Notes: generated from the sequence alone by a model not told the origin. Positions 18,004 to 27,269 are shown, counted from the stretch's first letter. The stretch: 64,000 nt of DNA from Prochlorococcus sp. scB243_498I20 (GCA_000635015.1 JFMR01000108.1:1-64000), one strand, 5' to 3'. Made by a program: numbers and translations.

Positions 18004-18192
18004 AATTAATCTTAATCCTAAATACTGGTTAATTATTTAGGACAAATTATGAAAGAATAGATGCATCTTAATATTTTTTTTTAATTTACTTAATAATTTA
18101 TAAAATTTTGAATCTATTCCCACTAAATAGATATAAATACGCATGACTTTTAAAAAAAATCCTGCTATTTATTAATAAATTCAAATTTATCA

Positions 18193-18324
18193 ATGTCTCT
18201 AGAATCTATATTTATGGTTGTCGCTCCAATCTGTCTTTTTACAGTAGGAGTTATCGTTTTACCTATTCTAGTAAAGCCACGTAAACAATCTGTTTTGCCT
18301 AAGAAGTATATACGCGGTCTTTAA
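18193..18324 (+). CDS. single-helix mini-protein (43 aa)
   Basis: ATG-to-TAA frame. A helix (FMVVAPICLFTVGVIVLPIL) is followed by a basic tail (VKPRKQSVLPKKYIRGL). The topology (short N-terminus, one helix, basic tail) is common for small thylakoid proteins. It ends 237 bases before the second desaturase. Confidence 0.52.
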   Translation: MSLESIFMVVAPICLFTVGVIVLPILVKPRKQSVLPKKYIRGL

Positions 18325-18560
18325 ATTAATTAAGTTTTAAAGAAAAGCAAAGACTTGTAGCAAAAAAGAATAAATTTATAAATAAAAAGGTTGCAATAAA
18401 AGAATAAAAAAATGTTCGGCACATATAATTTTTTTTAAAGATGAAATTAAAATCGTAGAAACTTTATCGAAAACAAAATTATCAATTTTTCCATTATGAG
18501 ATCCTGGGATAATAAAATATATAAATTCACTTTTATTCAAAAAATTATTAACCAAAAAAA

Positions 18561-19727
18561 TTGAGTAATATAAAATTTTCAGGACTTCAAGGCCAAGCCC
18601 TTTTAATAAGGGATAAAGATATTCCAAGCATAAAAGAATTTCGGGACATTATCCCAAATCACTACTTTAAGTGCAATACCAAAACTTCTTTGAGGTATCT
18701 TTTACAATCAGTTTTAATCCAATCATTAGTAGTTGCGATAGGATTTTCTATTCCATTTACCCCAAAAATGATCCCAATTTGGATTATTTACGCATTACTA
18801 TCAGGTACCACTGCAATGGGATTTTGGGTAATTGCCCATGAATGTGGGCATGGAGCATTCTCTAAAAACAAGACATTGGAATCTATAACTGGTTATTTAC
18901 TACACTCATTACTTCTCGTACCTTATTTTTCTTGGCAGCGTTCTCATGCGGTTCATCATCGATTCACAAATAACATAACCAATGGAGAAACTCATGTCCC
19001 TTTAGTCATTAAAGGGAATGGAATTACAGAAAAAGTTGGTGGAGAAAAAGAATTACATTTTTCAAATTCCTTAGGTAAGAAAAATTATGGAATTCTTCAA
19101 CTAGTTTTACATCTAATATTTGGCTGGCCTGCTTATTTGCTTACGGGAAGTACAGGAGGGGTCAAATATGGAACTTCAAATCATTTTTGGCCAACTAAAC
19201 CATTTTCTAAAGCATTATGGCCATCAATATGGGCCAAGAAAGTTTGGATATCAGATATTGGTGTAGGTTTGACATTATTGGGCATTATTTATTTAGTTTT
19301 CAAATGTGGATTATTTCCAGTAATTGCTATGTATTTCGGTCCTTTATTAGTGGTTAATTGTTGGCTAGTAGTTTATACGTGGCTTCATCATACAGATTCA
19401 GATGTACCTCATCTTTCAAATACGGAATTTTCCTTTATGAGAGGAGCATTTCTATCCATAGATAGGCCATATGGCAGAGTACTTAATTTTCTGCACCATA
19501 ATATAGGTTCTAGCCATGTCGTTCATCATGTATGTCCAACAATCCCTCATTATCATGCAAAAAAGGCAACTGTCTTAATTAAAAAAGCCTTTAAAAAAGC
19601 ATATCTTTTTAATCCTGATCCAATACACAAAGCTCTATGGAATGTTTCTTGCAATTGCGTTGCTGTTAAGTCAGACATTAAGAGAGGAAGATATATATGG
19701 AAATCTTCATACAAAATGGTGGATTAA
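18561..19727 (+). CDS. omega-6/delta-12-type fatty acid desaturase (2)
   Basis: 388 residues with three histidine boxes: HECGH (93-97), HAVHH (129-133) and HVVHH (319-323), the last followed by PTIPHYHA. This pattern fits the plant and cyanobacterial delta-12/omega-6 (DesA-like) branch, which uses ferredoxin and makes linoleoyl lipids from oleoyl lipids in the thylakoid and plasma membrane. The TTG start is chosen since it opens the frame just before a conserved-looking N-terminus. A reverse-strand frame across the 5' end is a shadow. Confidence 0.88.
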   Translation: MSNIKFSGLQGQALLIRDKDIPSIKEFRDIIPNHYFKCNTKTSLRYLLQSVLIQSLVVAIGFSIPFTPKMIPIWIIYALLSGTTAMGFWVIAHECGHGAFSKNKTLESITGYLLHSLLLVPYFSWQRSHAVHHRFTNNITNGETHVPLVIKGNGITEKVGGEKELHFSNSLGKKNYGILQLVLHLIFGWPAYLLTGSTGGVKYGTSNHFWPTKPFSKALWPSIWAKKVWISDIGVGLTLLGIIYLVFKCGLFPVIAMYFGPLLVVNCWLVVYTWLHHTDSDVPHLSNTEFSFMRGAFLSIDRPYGRVLNFLHHNIGSSHVVHHVCPTIPHYHAKKATVLIKKAFKKAYLFNPDPIHKALWNVSCNCVAVKSDIKRGRYIWKSSYKMVD

Positions 19728-19836
19728 AAACTCAATAAGTATCAATTCTTTATCACATTAATTTACGCAAATCTGAAAAGAATATAAAAGAATAAGCAAT
19801 CACAGAATATTCATCTTAGAAAATTATTCAATATAT

Positions 19837-20007
19837 ATGATTCTTATGAGTGGTGACAATTTGCATGGAAAGCAGCCTATTAAATTTTATTCAGAAAAAA
19901 TAACACTTACAAAAGTTGAATTATTAGAAAGACAATTGAGTTTAGGCGAAAAAATTTCTGATTTAGATCAAAAGCATAAAGAATGGAGCAAAAAACTGTC
20001 AGGTTGA
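19837..20007 (+). CDS. small helical protein (56 aa)
   Basis: Two in-frame ATGs (19837 and 19846). The product is charged and helical in its second half (LTKVELLERQLSLGEKISDL), likely an amphipathic or coiled-coil helix. Not recognised. It is the only frame in the spacer between the desaturase and the methyltransferase. Confidence 0.5.
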   Translation: MILMSGDNLHGKQPIKFYSEKITLTKVELLERQLSLGEKISDLDQKHKEWSKKLSG

Positions 20008-20058
20008 TAATCTAATATGATATATTTTCACAACTGATTGATGCTTGTATTTGACTTA

Positions 20059-20685
20059 TCAAGAAACTTTTCTGTAAATTATTGAAAAATTATTTGCAGG
20101 CATATCAATAATATCTTCTTGATAAAAACCGTTTTTCTTACTTTCATAACAAACTTCCTCAAGATTTTTAATGCCCCAAAGATCGTTTTGCATTTTCAAT
20201 GAATTATCGAAAAAATAATTACTCTCACTTGTATGCTTATTACAAATTTTAAATGGCCCATATAACATCAAAAATTGTCCCTTTTTAAGTAATTTTCCTG
20301 ACTCTCTAAAAAATGCTACAGTAGTAGACCATTTTGCTACATGAATCATATTTATAGAGACTATTCCTTGCAAAGAATGAGCTAATCTCAATGGAATTTT
20401 CCAAGGAATTTTTTCTACATCAATCTCAAGAGGCTGGGGCATTTTCTTAGTTAAGTCTTCATACTCAATCCAAGAACTTATACTTTTTCTATGCACTAAC
20501 TCTGGATCACTTGTTTGCCAAATTATTTCAGGAAAGCGTTTTTGAAAAACAACTCCATGTTCACCGCTGCCACTCCCGATTTCCAATACTGAACCTTTTT
20601 TTATAATTCTTGATAGCACATCACCAATGCAATCTCTATTTCTTTGAGTTGCCGAAAAAAAAAGTCTATTATCCAAAATTAACAA
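20059..20685 (-). CDS. DUF938 class I SAM-dependent methyltransferase
   Basis: 208 residues. The SAM-binding motif VLEIGSGSGEHGVVF (about 34-48) and the acidic end of strand 2 (WQTSDPE) are clear. The opening FFSATQRNRDCIGDVLSR and the segment GIVSINMIHVAKW fit the DUF938 family. Its substrate is unknown. The start ATG is followed by ILDNRLFFSA, which matches the family start. Confidence 0.88.
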   Translation of the reverse strand: MLILDNRLFFSATQRNRDCIGDVLSRIIKKGSVLEIGSGSGEHGVVFQKRFPEIIWQTSDPELVHRKSISSWIEYEDLTKKMPQPLEIDVEKIPWKIPLRLAHSLQGIVSINMIHVAKWSTTVAFFRESGKLLKKGQFLMLYGPFKICNKHTSESNYFFDNSLKMQNDLWGIKNLEEVCYESKKNGFYQEDIIDMPANNFSIIYRKVS

Positions 20686-20727
20686 AATTGGGCGCTTCGG
20701 TAAAAAGAATAGTTATATAATCCTAGA

Positions 20728-20892
20728 TTATTTAACCTTTCTCAATTTAGGAGTCTTGAAAAACATTATTTTAAGGCTAAAGAATAATATTGAAATTGTA
20801 AGAGCAGGCAAGATATAAAGTATTAAATCAGAACTAATTAGAGATGGGATTTTACCAAAAATTAAATGCATGTAATAAGTCGCTAATGACAT
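20728..20892 (-). CDS. small membrane protein (54 aa)
   Basis: ATG-to-TAA frame, helix at about 21-43 (SDLILYILPALTISILFFSL) with a basic end (KTPKLRKVK). It lies just upstream of the methyltransferase on the same strand (42-base gap) and may share its message. Not recognised. Confidence 0.52.
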   Translation of the reverse strand: MSLATYYMHLIFGKIPSLISSDLILYILPALTISILFFSLKIMFFKTPKLRKVK

Positions 20893-20978
20893 AATCTCAT
20901 ATATATCTATATTAATTTATAGCAATTATTTGAATTCTTAAAAATACTTTTATTTAAAAGAAAAAAATTCTGAAGAAA

Positions 20979-21010
20979 AGAGTCAGCCTGTATCCCTACT
21001 AGCTGACTCT
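20979..21010 (-). terminator. repeated hairpin AGTCAGCCT-N11-AGCTGACT, copy 1
   Basis: Read on the minus strand, arms AGAGTCAGCT and AGGCTGACTCT flank an 11-base loop and are followed by TTTTC, so it looks like a rho-independent terminator. The same arms and loop length recur at 35787-35816. No gene ends here on either strand, so it may close an unannotated RNA read leftwards from about 21130, where CCTC/GAGG and AAAAAGCTTTTT inverted repeats also lie. Confidence 0.55.
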
Positions 21011-21246
21011 AATTTATATTAATTTAAATTACCTCTAAATGAGGACATGCCCCTAAAAAAACAAGGTAAAAAGCTTTTTTCAAACTTTTAAAAATCAGGA
21101 CAAAAATAAAAGGGCCGATAAGGTATATTTCGACACATATATGTAGCATTATTTAGAATTCTTCGATCAATTAAGAAGTTAATTCATCTTTTTCTTTACA
21201 TTTATAAATAAATATGTTATATTTGTTAACAATTATATAAACAAAA

Positions 21247-21354
21247 ATGACTCCAGAAGCAGAACGTTTTAATGGTTGGGCAGCAATGTTAGGTTTCGTT
21301 GCAGCAGTTGGCGCCTATGTCACCACAGGTCAGATTATTCCAGGCTGGTTTTAA
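21247..21354 (+). CDS. hli: high-light-inducible protein, minimal (35 aa)
   Basis: A 35-residue protein consisting almost only of the chlorophyll-binding helix of the Hli/LHC family: AERFNGWAAMLGFVAAVGAY, then TTGQIIPGW. The ER.NG..A..GF pattern provides the chlorophyll-ligating Glu and Asn. Hli proteins protect the photosynthetic membrane under excess light. The stop overlaps the ATG of the next hli by one base (TAATG), so both are translated together. Confidence 0.93.
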   Translation: MTPEAERFNGWAAMLGFVAAVGAYVTTGQIIPGWF

Positions 21355-21494
21355 TGAAAAATAACGAGCCAAAAATAGTTGAAAAAGAAAAAATCATTGC
21401 TGAAAAACTTAACGGAAGATTCGCAATGATAGGTTTCATAGCTCTAGTTGGAGCATATTTAACTACAGGTCAAATCATTCCTGGTTTTATCTAA
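21354..21494 (+). CDS. hli: high-light-inducible protein (46 aa)
   Basis: 46 residues: a charged N-terminus (KNNEPKIVEKEKIIA), then the Hli helix EKLNGRFAMIGFIALVGAY and TTGQIIPGF. Key residues E and N of the chlorophyll-binding motif are present. It is coupled to the preceding hli through a one-base stop/start overlap, and the pair is closed by a strong terminator 19 bases later. Confidence 0.94.
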   Translation: MKNNEPKIVEKEKIIAEKLNGRFAMIGFIALVGAYLTTGQIIPGFI

Positions 21495-21512
21495 TATAAA
21501 TTTTACTTTTCT

Positions 21513-21550
21513 AATAACCTGACCTAAAAATTTAATTAGGTTATTTTTTT
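21513..21550 (+). terminator. rho-independent terminator of the hli pair
   Basis: Perfect 8-base arms AATAACCT (21513-21520) and AGGTTATT (21538-21545), followed by a run of T. It sits just after the second hli stop and reads in the correct direction. Confidence 0.85.
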
Positions 21551-21951
21551 CAAAATTTTTATTAAAAATAAATGTTCTTTATTAATTGAGGTTTGAATAA
21601 TACTATTTCGAACGAAATTTTGCTAATGATCAGTATAAAAAACCATCTCATTTCCAAAAATTAGATTGAAAGTTTTTTAGTTTTCAAGTTACAAATTTAA
21701 TGCTGAAATTTTACTTGGAGTTATTTTTTTAGTTTATTTTCAATCTATATAGGCGTGAAACGACTCAAGCTAAGAAAGTTTACAAGTAAAAAAATGAAAA
21801 TACGAATTTTTCTTTTAGAAAGCTGAAGAAACAAAGTAGTTAATGTTAGAAAAACATTTTGGAAAAATATCAATTTGATTATTTTTCTTGTTTAAAACTT
21901 AGATTTATTCGTTAACTGATGCTATCTTTATCGAGATAATTCGAGGATTTA
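21551..21951. other. gene-free spacer with a 14-bp palindrome
   Basis: No convincing frame was found on either strand. The only clear structure is the perfect palindrome ATTTCGAACGAAAT at 21605-21618, which could be an operator, but no second copy was seen. The rest is AT-rich sequence. Confidence 0.5.
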
Positions 21952-22080
21952 ATGAGAGTAAAGCTTGAACCGGAGACAGCATTTATTGGCAAAAAGTTTG
22001 CTTATATTTTTCTAGGAATAATATTTAGTTTAAATTCACTAACCTTTATTTGGTATTTCTTTTTTTCAAATTTAAAATAA
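21952..22080 (+). CDS. single-helix mini-protein (42 aa)
   Basis: ATG-to-TAA frame: a polar start (MRVKLEPETAFIGKK) and one long hydrophobic helix (FAYIFLGIIFSLNSLTFIWY). A weak GAGG-like sequence (GAGGATTTA) precedes the ATG. It is convergent with the third hli. Not recognised. Confidence 0.5.
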   Translation: MRVKLEPETAFIGKKFAYIFLGIIFSLNSLTFIWYFFFSNLK

Positions 22081-22148
22081 AATTTTGGTTTAATAAAATT
22101 AAGTAATTTAGTTTAAACAAAAAATTCACAAAAACAGTTATTTAGGCA

Positions 22149-22355
22149 TTAAAAAATTCCCGGAATGATCTGACCTGTTGTTACATAAGCACCTATTAGT
22201 GCAATGAATCCAACCATAGCCCATCTTCCATTAACTTTTTCTGCATTTTGAGGGTATCCATCGTAAGAAACAGTTTCATCAATATAAGGCCTAGTTTCTG
22301 ATGGGAACATATTCTGTCTGCCACCTGACTCTGTAGTAACTCCTGATTTTGTCAT
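22149..22355 (-). CDS. hli: high-light-inducible protein (68 aa)
   Basis: 68 residues. A 40-residue hydrophilic N-terminus (Gly/Ser/Thr-rich, with SYDGYPQNAE) precedes the Hli helix EKVNGRWAMVGFIALIGAYV, followed by TTGQIIPGIF. The Glu/Asn/Arg ligands of the chlorophyll-binding motif are intact. It is transcribed away from the other two hli genes and ends with the same TTGQIIPG block, indicating recent common origin. Confidence 0.94.
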   Translation of the reverse strand: MTKSGVTTESGGRQNMFPSETRPYIDETVSYDGYPQNAEKVNGRWAMVGFIALIGAYVTTGQIIPGIF

Positions 22356-22599
22356 TAAAAAGAAAATAATTGTTAACTAAAGTAACACAAATATTAACTT
22401 ATGTAAACCAAAAGCCTCCAATGATTCGCTTCTGAGTACTTAAAGGCCGAAATGTGACAAATTTGTTTAAAAATTTTTAAAGCGCACAAAAATTCTCATT
22501 AAAACAACTCATAATTATCAAATTTGCATATAATTCATGATGAATAAGCATTTATACTCACAGTAAGTAATTTTACTTAGTAAAGTATTATTAGCATTT

Positions 22600-22690
22600 A
22601 GGAAGTGCTTAGCTGGTTAAAGTCAGAAAATCTGAATTAACTAAGTCGTCATGAGCTTGCCGTTGGGATACTGCAAGCTCTTTCAATTTT
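22600..22690 (+). ncRNA. candidate small RNA ending in a rho-independent terminator
   Basis: Two adjacent structures on the + strand: an imperfect hairpin at about 22608-22645 (CTTA/TAAG, GTTAA/TTAAC and TCAG/CTGA segments around an AAAAT loop), then a perfect terminator stem GAGCTTGC (22653-22660) / GCAAGCTC (22673-22680) followed by TTTCAATTTT. No gene ends nearby on this strand, so the terminator most likely closes a short non-coding RNA. No named RNA is recognised. Confidence 0.6.
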
Positions 22691-22812
22691 AAAAAACATG
22701 TATTTAAAACAATCGACTAGAAAATAATTTTCTAACAGACTAATTTTTAATACTCGTAAAAATGCCAATAAATCAATTTATTGCTAAATAAAAAATAGAG
22801 ATTCCAAAATGT

Positions 22813-22914
22813 ATGTCTTTAGATTTTATTCTCATCCCCTCTTGCATTCTTATAATTCTTTTTCTATTCAATAGAGAAAATATTATCTACAAGAAAAATC
22901 AAAAGGCTAAGTAA
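22813..22914 (+). CDS. single-helix mini-protein (33 aa)
   Basis: ATG-to-TAA frame: helix LDFILIPSCILIILFLFN, then a basic tail (RENIIYKKNQKAK). Moderate support; no family recognised. It follows the candidate small RNA by about 120 bases. Confidence 0.42.
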   Translation: MSLDFILIPSCILIILFLFNRENIIYKKNQKAK

Positions 22915-23059
22915 TTGCATTAATTAAGATGAGAAGGAAAATTAAGGATCATAAACTTCTTTATTATCTATAAATAATATATTAAAAAAAAAGCTCGTTG
23001 CAAAATAGTATTAGATTGATGAGGTTTACAAGAAAATAGCCTAGCTATTTTTTTCAAAA

Positions 23060-23173
23060 TTAACCTTTAATTAATAAGATTTTTGACCAGTATTCTTTTG
23101 AACGATTTATTTGTTCTTGTTTCTCAATGCAATGAATGCAACTACATTTTTTTATTAATGATTTAGATTTCAT
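23060..23173 (-). CDS. small basic CxCxxC protein (37 aa)
   Basis: ATG-to-TAA frame of 37 codons: a basic start, then KKCSCIHCIEKQEQ with C-x-C-x2-C, a possible metal site, and a helical basic end. Short and unrecognised; kept because three closely spaced cysteines are rare in random AT-rich frames. Confidence 0.42.
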   Translation of the reverse strand: MKSKSLIKKCSCIHCIEKQEQINRSKEYWSKILLIKG

Positions 23174-23286
23174 AGATTAGTGACTTTTACCAAAAAAACA
23201 CAAATAGAGATGGATTTCAATAGTTAATTTTGTAATTAGATTTTTAAAATAACTTCTATATTATTAAATCTTTTTTAATCAAAGAT

Positions 23287-24483
23287 TTATATTTTACTTG
23301 CTCGTTTAACTAGCAATAATGCCAATGTAATAGATAGAAACACAGGGGCCCAAGCTGCTAAAAAGGGATTTAAAATCCCCTTTACCCCAAGGGAACTTGA
23401 GAAAAAAGATAAAACATAATAACCAAATATTAGTAAAACACTAACGCCAAACCCTTGACTCTTAGATGATCTTGAAATTGTTCTAACACCAAGTCCACTG
23501 CCAATTAACCCAAAGACTAAACAAGCTGCTGGAAGAGTAAATTTTTCTTGTATTCTTACTCTCATCTTTCTCGCTTCTTTTACATTCCCTGATTTTTGAT
23601 AAAGTGCTTCTGCCATTTTTGCTTGTTTTAATGTCATATCATTAGCATCAGAGGGTACTTTAGCCAACTCCCTTGGACCCTCTCCAAAAGGATATTTATA
23701 TGTCTCAAAATTAATAAAACTTACTCTTCCGTCATCTTGAGTAATCGTTAACCGACCGTCATAAAAGATCCACAAATTATTATTTTGATCAAATTCTCCT
23801 TTTTTTGCTTTAAGAGTTTGTTCAATACCTAGTCTTGAATAATCAATGAGAGTTACCTCTTCCATAAAATTATTACGAAAAAACTTTGCATAAAAAATAT
23901 GAGTTAAGTTTTCATTACTTTTTGAAATCTGATTAGAAGAATCAATTTGTGAACCGTATCTAGAAAACATTATGTGCTTTCCCTCTTCTGAACTTAAAGC
24001 TGTACCTAATGAAGATCTCATCGTATTTTCCGCAACTCTATTCGAAATAGGTACAAGACTATCATTAAAACTAAAGGTTATAAATGTCATTAATAATGAA
24101 AGAAAAACTGCAGGTGTAATAATTCTTATATTGGTAAATCCCAAACTCTTTAAAGCTGTCAATTCTGAATTAGAAGATAGTTTTCCATATGCAAGCAATG
24201 TAGCCAGAAGCATTGACATAGGAAAAGATAAGACAAGAAAACCAGGTAGTTTTAAAATTAGTATTTTTAATGCAATTTGAAATGGTAATCCAAATTCAAC
24301 AATTTTCCTAACTAAATCGAACATAATTCCGACACTTAAGCTCACCGTAGTAAATGCTCCGATCGCAAATAACATCGGAGGCAGCAATTGACTAATTAAC
24401 CAACGATCAACAAGTGGGGTTTTAATTATTAATTTACTCAACTCACTTTTTATCATTTTAAAAAAAATAAAGTTAGACGCCAT
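23287..24483 (-). CDS. LptF/LptG (YjgP/YjgQ) family permease
   Basis: An inner-membrane permease of the lipopolysaccharide-export family. N-terminal segments TPLVDRWLISQLLPPMLFAI and LKILILKLPGFLVLSFPMSM lead to LATLLAYGKLSSNSELTALK, the family hallmark; then a large periplasmic domain and three C-terminal helices (LPAACLVFGLIGSGLGVR). The frame is open up to 24552, but that would overlap the next gene by 58 bases, so the Met at 24483 is preferred. It likely works with LptB and another permease encoded elsewhere. Confidence 0.86.
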   Translation of the reverse strand: MASNFIFFKMIKSELSKLIIKTPLVDRWLISQLLPPMLFAIGAFTTVSLSVGIMFDLVRKIVEFGLPFQIALKILILKLPGFLVLSFPMSMLLATLLAYGKLSSNSELTALKSLGFTNIRIITPAVFLSLLMTFITFSFNDSLVPISNRVAENTMRSSLGTALSSEEGKHIMFSRYGSQIDSSNQISKSNENLTHIFYAKFFRNNFMEEVTLIDYSRLGIEQTLKAKKGEFDQNNNLWIFYDGRLTITQDDGRVSFINFETYKYPFGEGPRELAKVPSDANDMTLKQAKMAEALYQKSGNVKEARKMRVRIQEKFTLPAACLVFGLIGSGLGVRTISRSSKSQGFGVSVLLIFGYYVLSFFSSSLGVKGILNPFLAAWAPVFLSITLALLLVKRASKI

Positions 24484-24493
24484 ATTCAAATAT

Positions 24494-25585
24494 TTAAATT
24501 GATTTTTTCCATACGAATGAACTACTAGCCAAATAATTCCAAGCATAAACAATTGCTATACCAGCAATCTGTGCTAAGAAGGTATCAGCAGATATGTATT
24601 TATAGAAAGCTGTGGTTATGCCTATATTGGCAATTACAGGTAATGAGGCGACGATAAGAAATTTGAAAAGACCAATCAATAAAGCTGAATTCTTTAACCT
24701 CTCAGAGCGAAAAGTTACCTGATTATTAATAAAAAAATTAGATGTTGCTGCCGATACTATTGCAAAAGGTAGTGCACTATAAAAGTTAATAAGTAGAATT
24801 TCTACTAAAAGTGAAGAAATAAATAGTTGAACAAAAACACCAGAAATGCCAACTAGTCCAAAACTTATAGCCCTTCTTGGTAATAATCTTAAAGTCAGGT
24901 TATGAATAATTGAAACGAGAAAATCCCAAACTATAGCTATATCTAATTTTGAATCACCAAATTTTCTCTCCTTAAAAGTCAATGGAACCTCATTCACCTT
25001 TAAAGTGCCCTTACTTAAAGCAAGTAATTCATACAAAAATTTAAATCCATTAATTTCGATTTTTCTAATAAATTTCTTAGTCATTTCTCTATCTAAACAA
25101 AAACATCCACTTAAATAATCTGTTAATGTTGAGTAATTTCTATGCAAAGATATACGTGCTAGTTTATTAGAAATGCTTGATCCTAGAGTTCTTTTATTTG
25201 ATAATCCTTCTATTTTAGATTTGTTAAGAAATCTGCTTCCAATAACAACATCAGATTTTTTTTTATCAATTACATCTAACATATCTAAAACAAAAGAAGG
25301 ATGATGTTGACCATCACCATCAAGAACTAATATATAGTTCCCTTGCGCGAAAATTAAACCTTCTTTAATAGCACTAGATAGGCCAGACCTACCAATTCTT
25401 GTGATCAATTTAATTCTTTTATTCAAATTCATATATTTATTTACCTCTTCGGAAGTTCCATCTGGAGAATCATCATCAACAACTATAATTTCATATTCAA
25501 AATCACTTATTAAGACAATTAAATTTTTTATTAGAGGTATTATATTTTGTGATTCATTAAATGTTGGTATGACTATCGATATCAT
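24494..25585 (-). CDS. GT2 glycosyltransferase fused to GtrA-like membrane domain
   Basis: 363 residues. Residues 1 to about 230 are a GT2 domain of the dolichol-phosphate mannosyltransferase type: ISIVIPTFNESQNI, VVDDDSPDGT and DGDGQHHP with the metal-binding acidic residues. The C-terminal 125 residues have four helices like GtrA flippase-associated proteins. It probably loads a sugar on a polyprenyl phosphate at the membrane. It precedes the LptF/G-type gene with a 10-base gap, suggesting an envelope-glycan unit. Confidence 0.88.
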   Translation of the reverse strand: MISIVIPTFNESQNIIPLIKNLIVLISDFEYEIIVVDDDSPDGTSEEVNKYMNLNKRIKLITRIGRSGLSSAIKEGLIFAQGNYILVLDGDGQHHPSFVLDMLDVIDKKKSDVVIGSRFLNKSKIEGLSNKRTLGSSISNKLARISLHRNYSTLTDYLSGCFCLDREMTKKFIRKIEINGFKFLYELLALSKGTLKVNEVPLTFKERKFGDSKLDIAIVWDFLVSIIHNLTLRLLPRRAISFGLVGISGVFVQLFISSLLVEILLINFYSALPFAIVSAATSNFFINNQVTFRSERLKNSALLIGLFKFLIVASLPVIANIGITTAFYKYISADTFLAQIAGIAIVYAWNYLASSSFVWKKSI

Positions 25586-25654
25586 TACTTTAGACTATTT
25601 AACCTAATTTATTTTATAGTATCTTAATGTAATGCTAAAAGAAATAAAATAAGG

Positions 25655-26827
25655 ATGAATACTACAAAAAGGGAAATCGAATGGGATAAATATATTATTG
25701 CTCTTAGTCCTATTTTTCTTATTTTTTATATAAGTAATGAAACCTATGCTATTGACTATAGAGCTTTTTATTTAGCAGGAAAATCTGTACTAAATAACCT
25801 GAATCCCTACTTAAATCATATCTCTTTAAATAGTGATTTCTATGGGCCTATTAATTCTGAACTATCTAAATTTTCTGGGTGGAAATATCCACCACTAGCC
25901 TCATATATTTTTACGCCTCTCGCAACTTTACCTTATGAACTTTCGAAAAATATTTTTAATCTTTTTTCTCTCCTGAGTATTTCATTAGTAACTTTTTTTA
26001 TTATAAAAAAAAGGGTTTTTCATCTTAACCCTTATTCCTTAATTATTGTTGGAATCAGTTTCCCATTTCTGGCAACCATATCAAGAGGGCAAGTAGAGAT
26101 TTTAATAGTTTGCTTAGCATTGATATCTTTATACTTTTATAAAAAAGATAAAATCTTTTTAAGTGCTGCCCTAATCTCAATTATGGGATTTATTAAAGTA
26201 TTCCCTTTATTATTGTCCTTCGCCTTTATTAAAAGTTTTAGAAATAAGAAGTTTTTCATATATCTAATTTCTTCATTACTAATACTTTACATTTTAAATC
26301 TAACTTTATGTCCCCTTGAATGGAGGCAAACATTTATTGAGAGAATAATGATTCCATGGAATAAAATGCCATCAGGAGACTTAAAAGAACTTCCAAATAA
26401 TTTAGGTATCATTAAAGATTCTATGATGGTGAGAACATCCGATGCCAGAAATTTATTTCATTCTCATTTTTTTGTTTTTGGATTTGCTAATCCCTTATTG
26501 TCCAACAATTTATTTTTGAGCGGAACAATTGGGATTATTGGAGCACTTATTTGCCTCTTCAAATACACAAAATATTCAACATCATTATGCTTTTTTACAA
26601 TCATGAATTGGATCAACATAATTAACCCAATATCATGGATTATGGGTTTATTCTGGTATGTTCCTCTCTTTATTTTTAGTTATGAAAAAATAAAACCATC
26701 ATTAAAAATAATTATTGCTCTCCCCCTCATACTTCCACCATTTTTAAATATCTCTGGTTACTTAGCTGCAATTATCTCATTATTCATTTTGAGTTTTTTC
26801 TCTAAAGAAGGTTTAAATAGTCTTTAA
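25655..26827 (+). CDS. GT87/DUF2029-like polyprenol-sugar transferase, membrane
   Basis: 390 residues with about ten membrane segments. Motifs AIDYRAFYLAGKSVLNNLNP, YPPLASYIFTPLATLP and ATISRGQVEILIVCL are typical of GT87 mannosyltransferase-like (DUF2029) proteins, which use polyprenol-linked sugars on the outer face. The acidic residue in the first loop (D in IDYRAF) would be the catalytic one. It is divergent from the GT2 gene (69 bases between starts), which suggests a common pathway. Confidence 0.8.
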   Translation: MNTTKREIEWDKYIIALSPIFLIFYISNETYAIDYRAFYLAGKSVLNNLNPYLNHISLNSDFYGPINSELSKFSGWKYPPLASYIFTPLATLPYELSKNIFNLFSLLSISLVTFFIIKKRVFHLNPYSLIIVGISFPFLATISRGQVEILIVCLALISLYFYKKDKIFLSAALISIMGFIKVFPLLLSFAFIKSFRNKKFFIYLISSLLILYILNLTLCPLEWRQTFIERIMIPWNKMPSGDLKELPNNLGIIKDSMMVRTSDARNLFHSHFFVFGFANPLLSNNLFLSGTIGIIGALICLFKYTKYSTSLCFFTIMNWINIINPISWIMGLFWYVPLFIFSYEKIKPSLKIIIALPLILPPFLNISGYLAAIISLFILSFFSKEGLNSL

Positions 26828-27125
26828 AATCACCTTTCTGAAATTTAGAAAAATTGGCTTAATTTTTTTAAGATGGAGAGATTCTGAATAGTTTGTCTAC
26901 TATAGACTATTAAAAATAATAGCTCTTAAAGATAATAGTTATCCTCAAAATTTAGATAAATGAACACAGGATATCTTCAAATCAAAATTAGTTTTTATAG
27001 CTTTCAAAAAAAACCAAAAATTTTTAGAGTATTTTAATTATTAATATTTAAAGTTTACTAATTTTTAAAATTTAATTTTTAAGACTTACTTTACAAAAAA
27101 GTATTTAATTAGGGAGATCAATACT

Positions 27126-27269
27126 TTAATTAAACCAACCTTTTTTCTTTTCTTTAACTTTTGGTGAAGTCTGCGACTTAGGGGCTTCGTCTACTCTTCC
27201 TTTAATAATCATTAAGGGAACAATTGCCCATAAAGCTAAAAATAATATCCAAAAAAGGTAAATGTTCAT
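27126..27269 (-). CDS. small single-helix protein (47 aa)
   Basis: ATG-to-TAA frame. A helix (YLFWILFLALWAIVPLMII) is followed by a basic, Lys-rich tail that ends KEKKKGWFN. The arrangement is that of a small anchored protein. Not recognised. The spacer between it and the GT87-like gene (26828-27125) shows nothing convincing. Confidence 0.58.
   Translation of the reverse strand: MNIYLFWILFLALWAIVPLMIIKGRVDEAPKSQTSPKVKEKKKGWFN

Noticed and set aside
18376-18627. 83-codon minus-strand frame before desaturase 2
   Set aside because: It overlaps the 5' end of the well-supported desaturase and has no family features.
24484-24552. N-terminal extension of the LptF/G-type permease
   Set aside because: It would overlap the glycosyltransferase gene by 58 bases and adds residues absent from the family.
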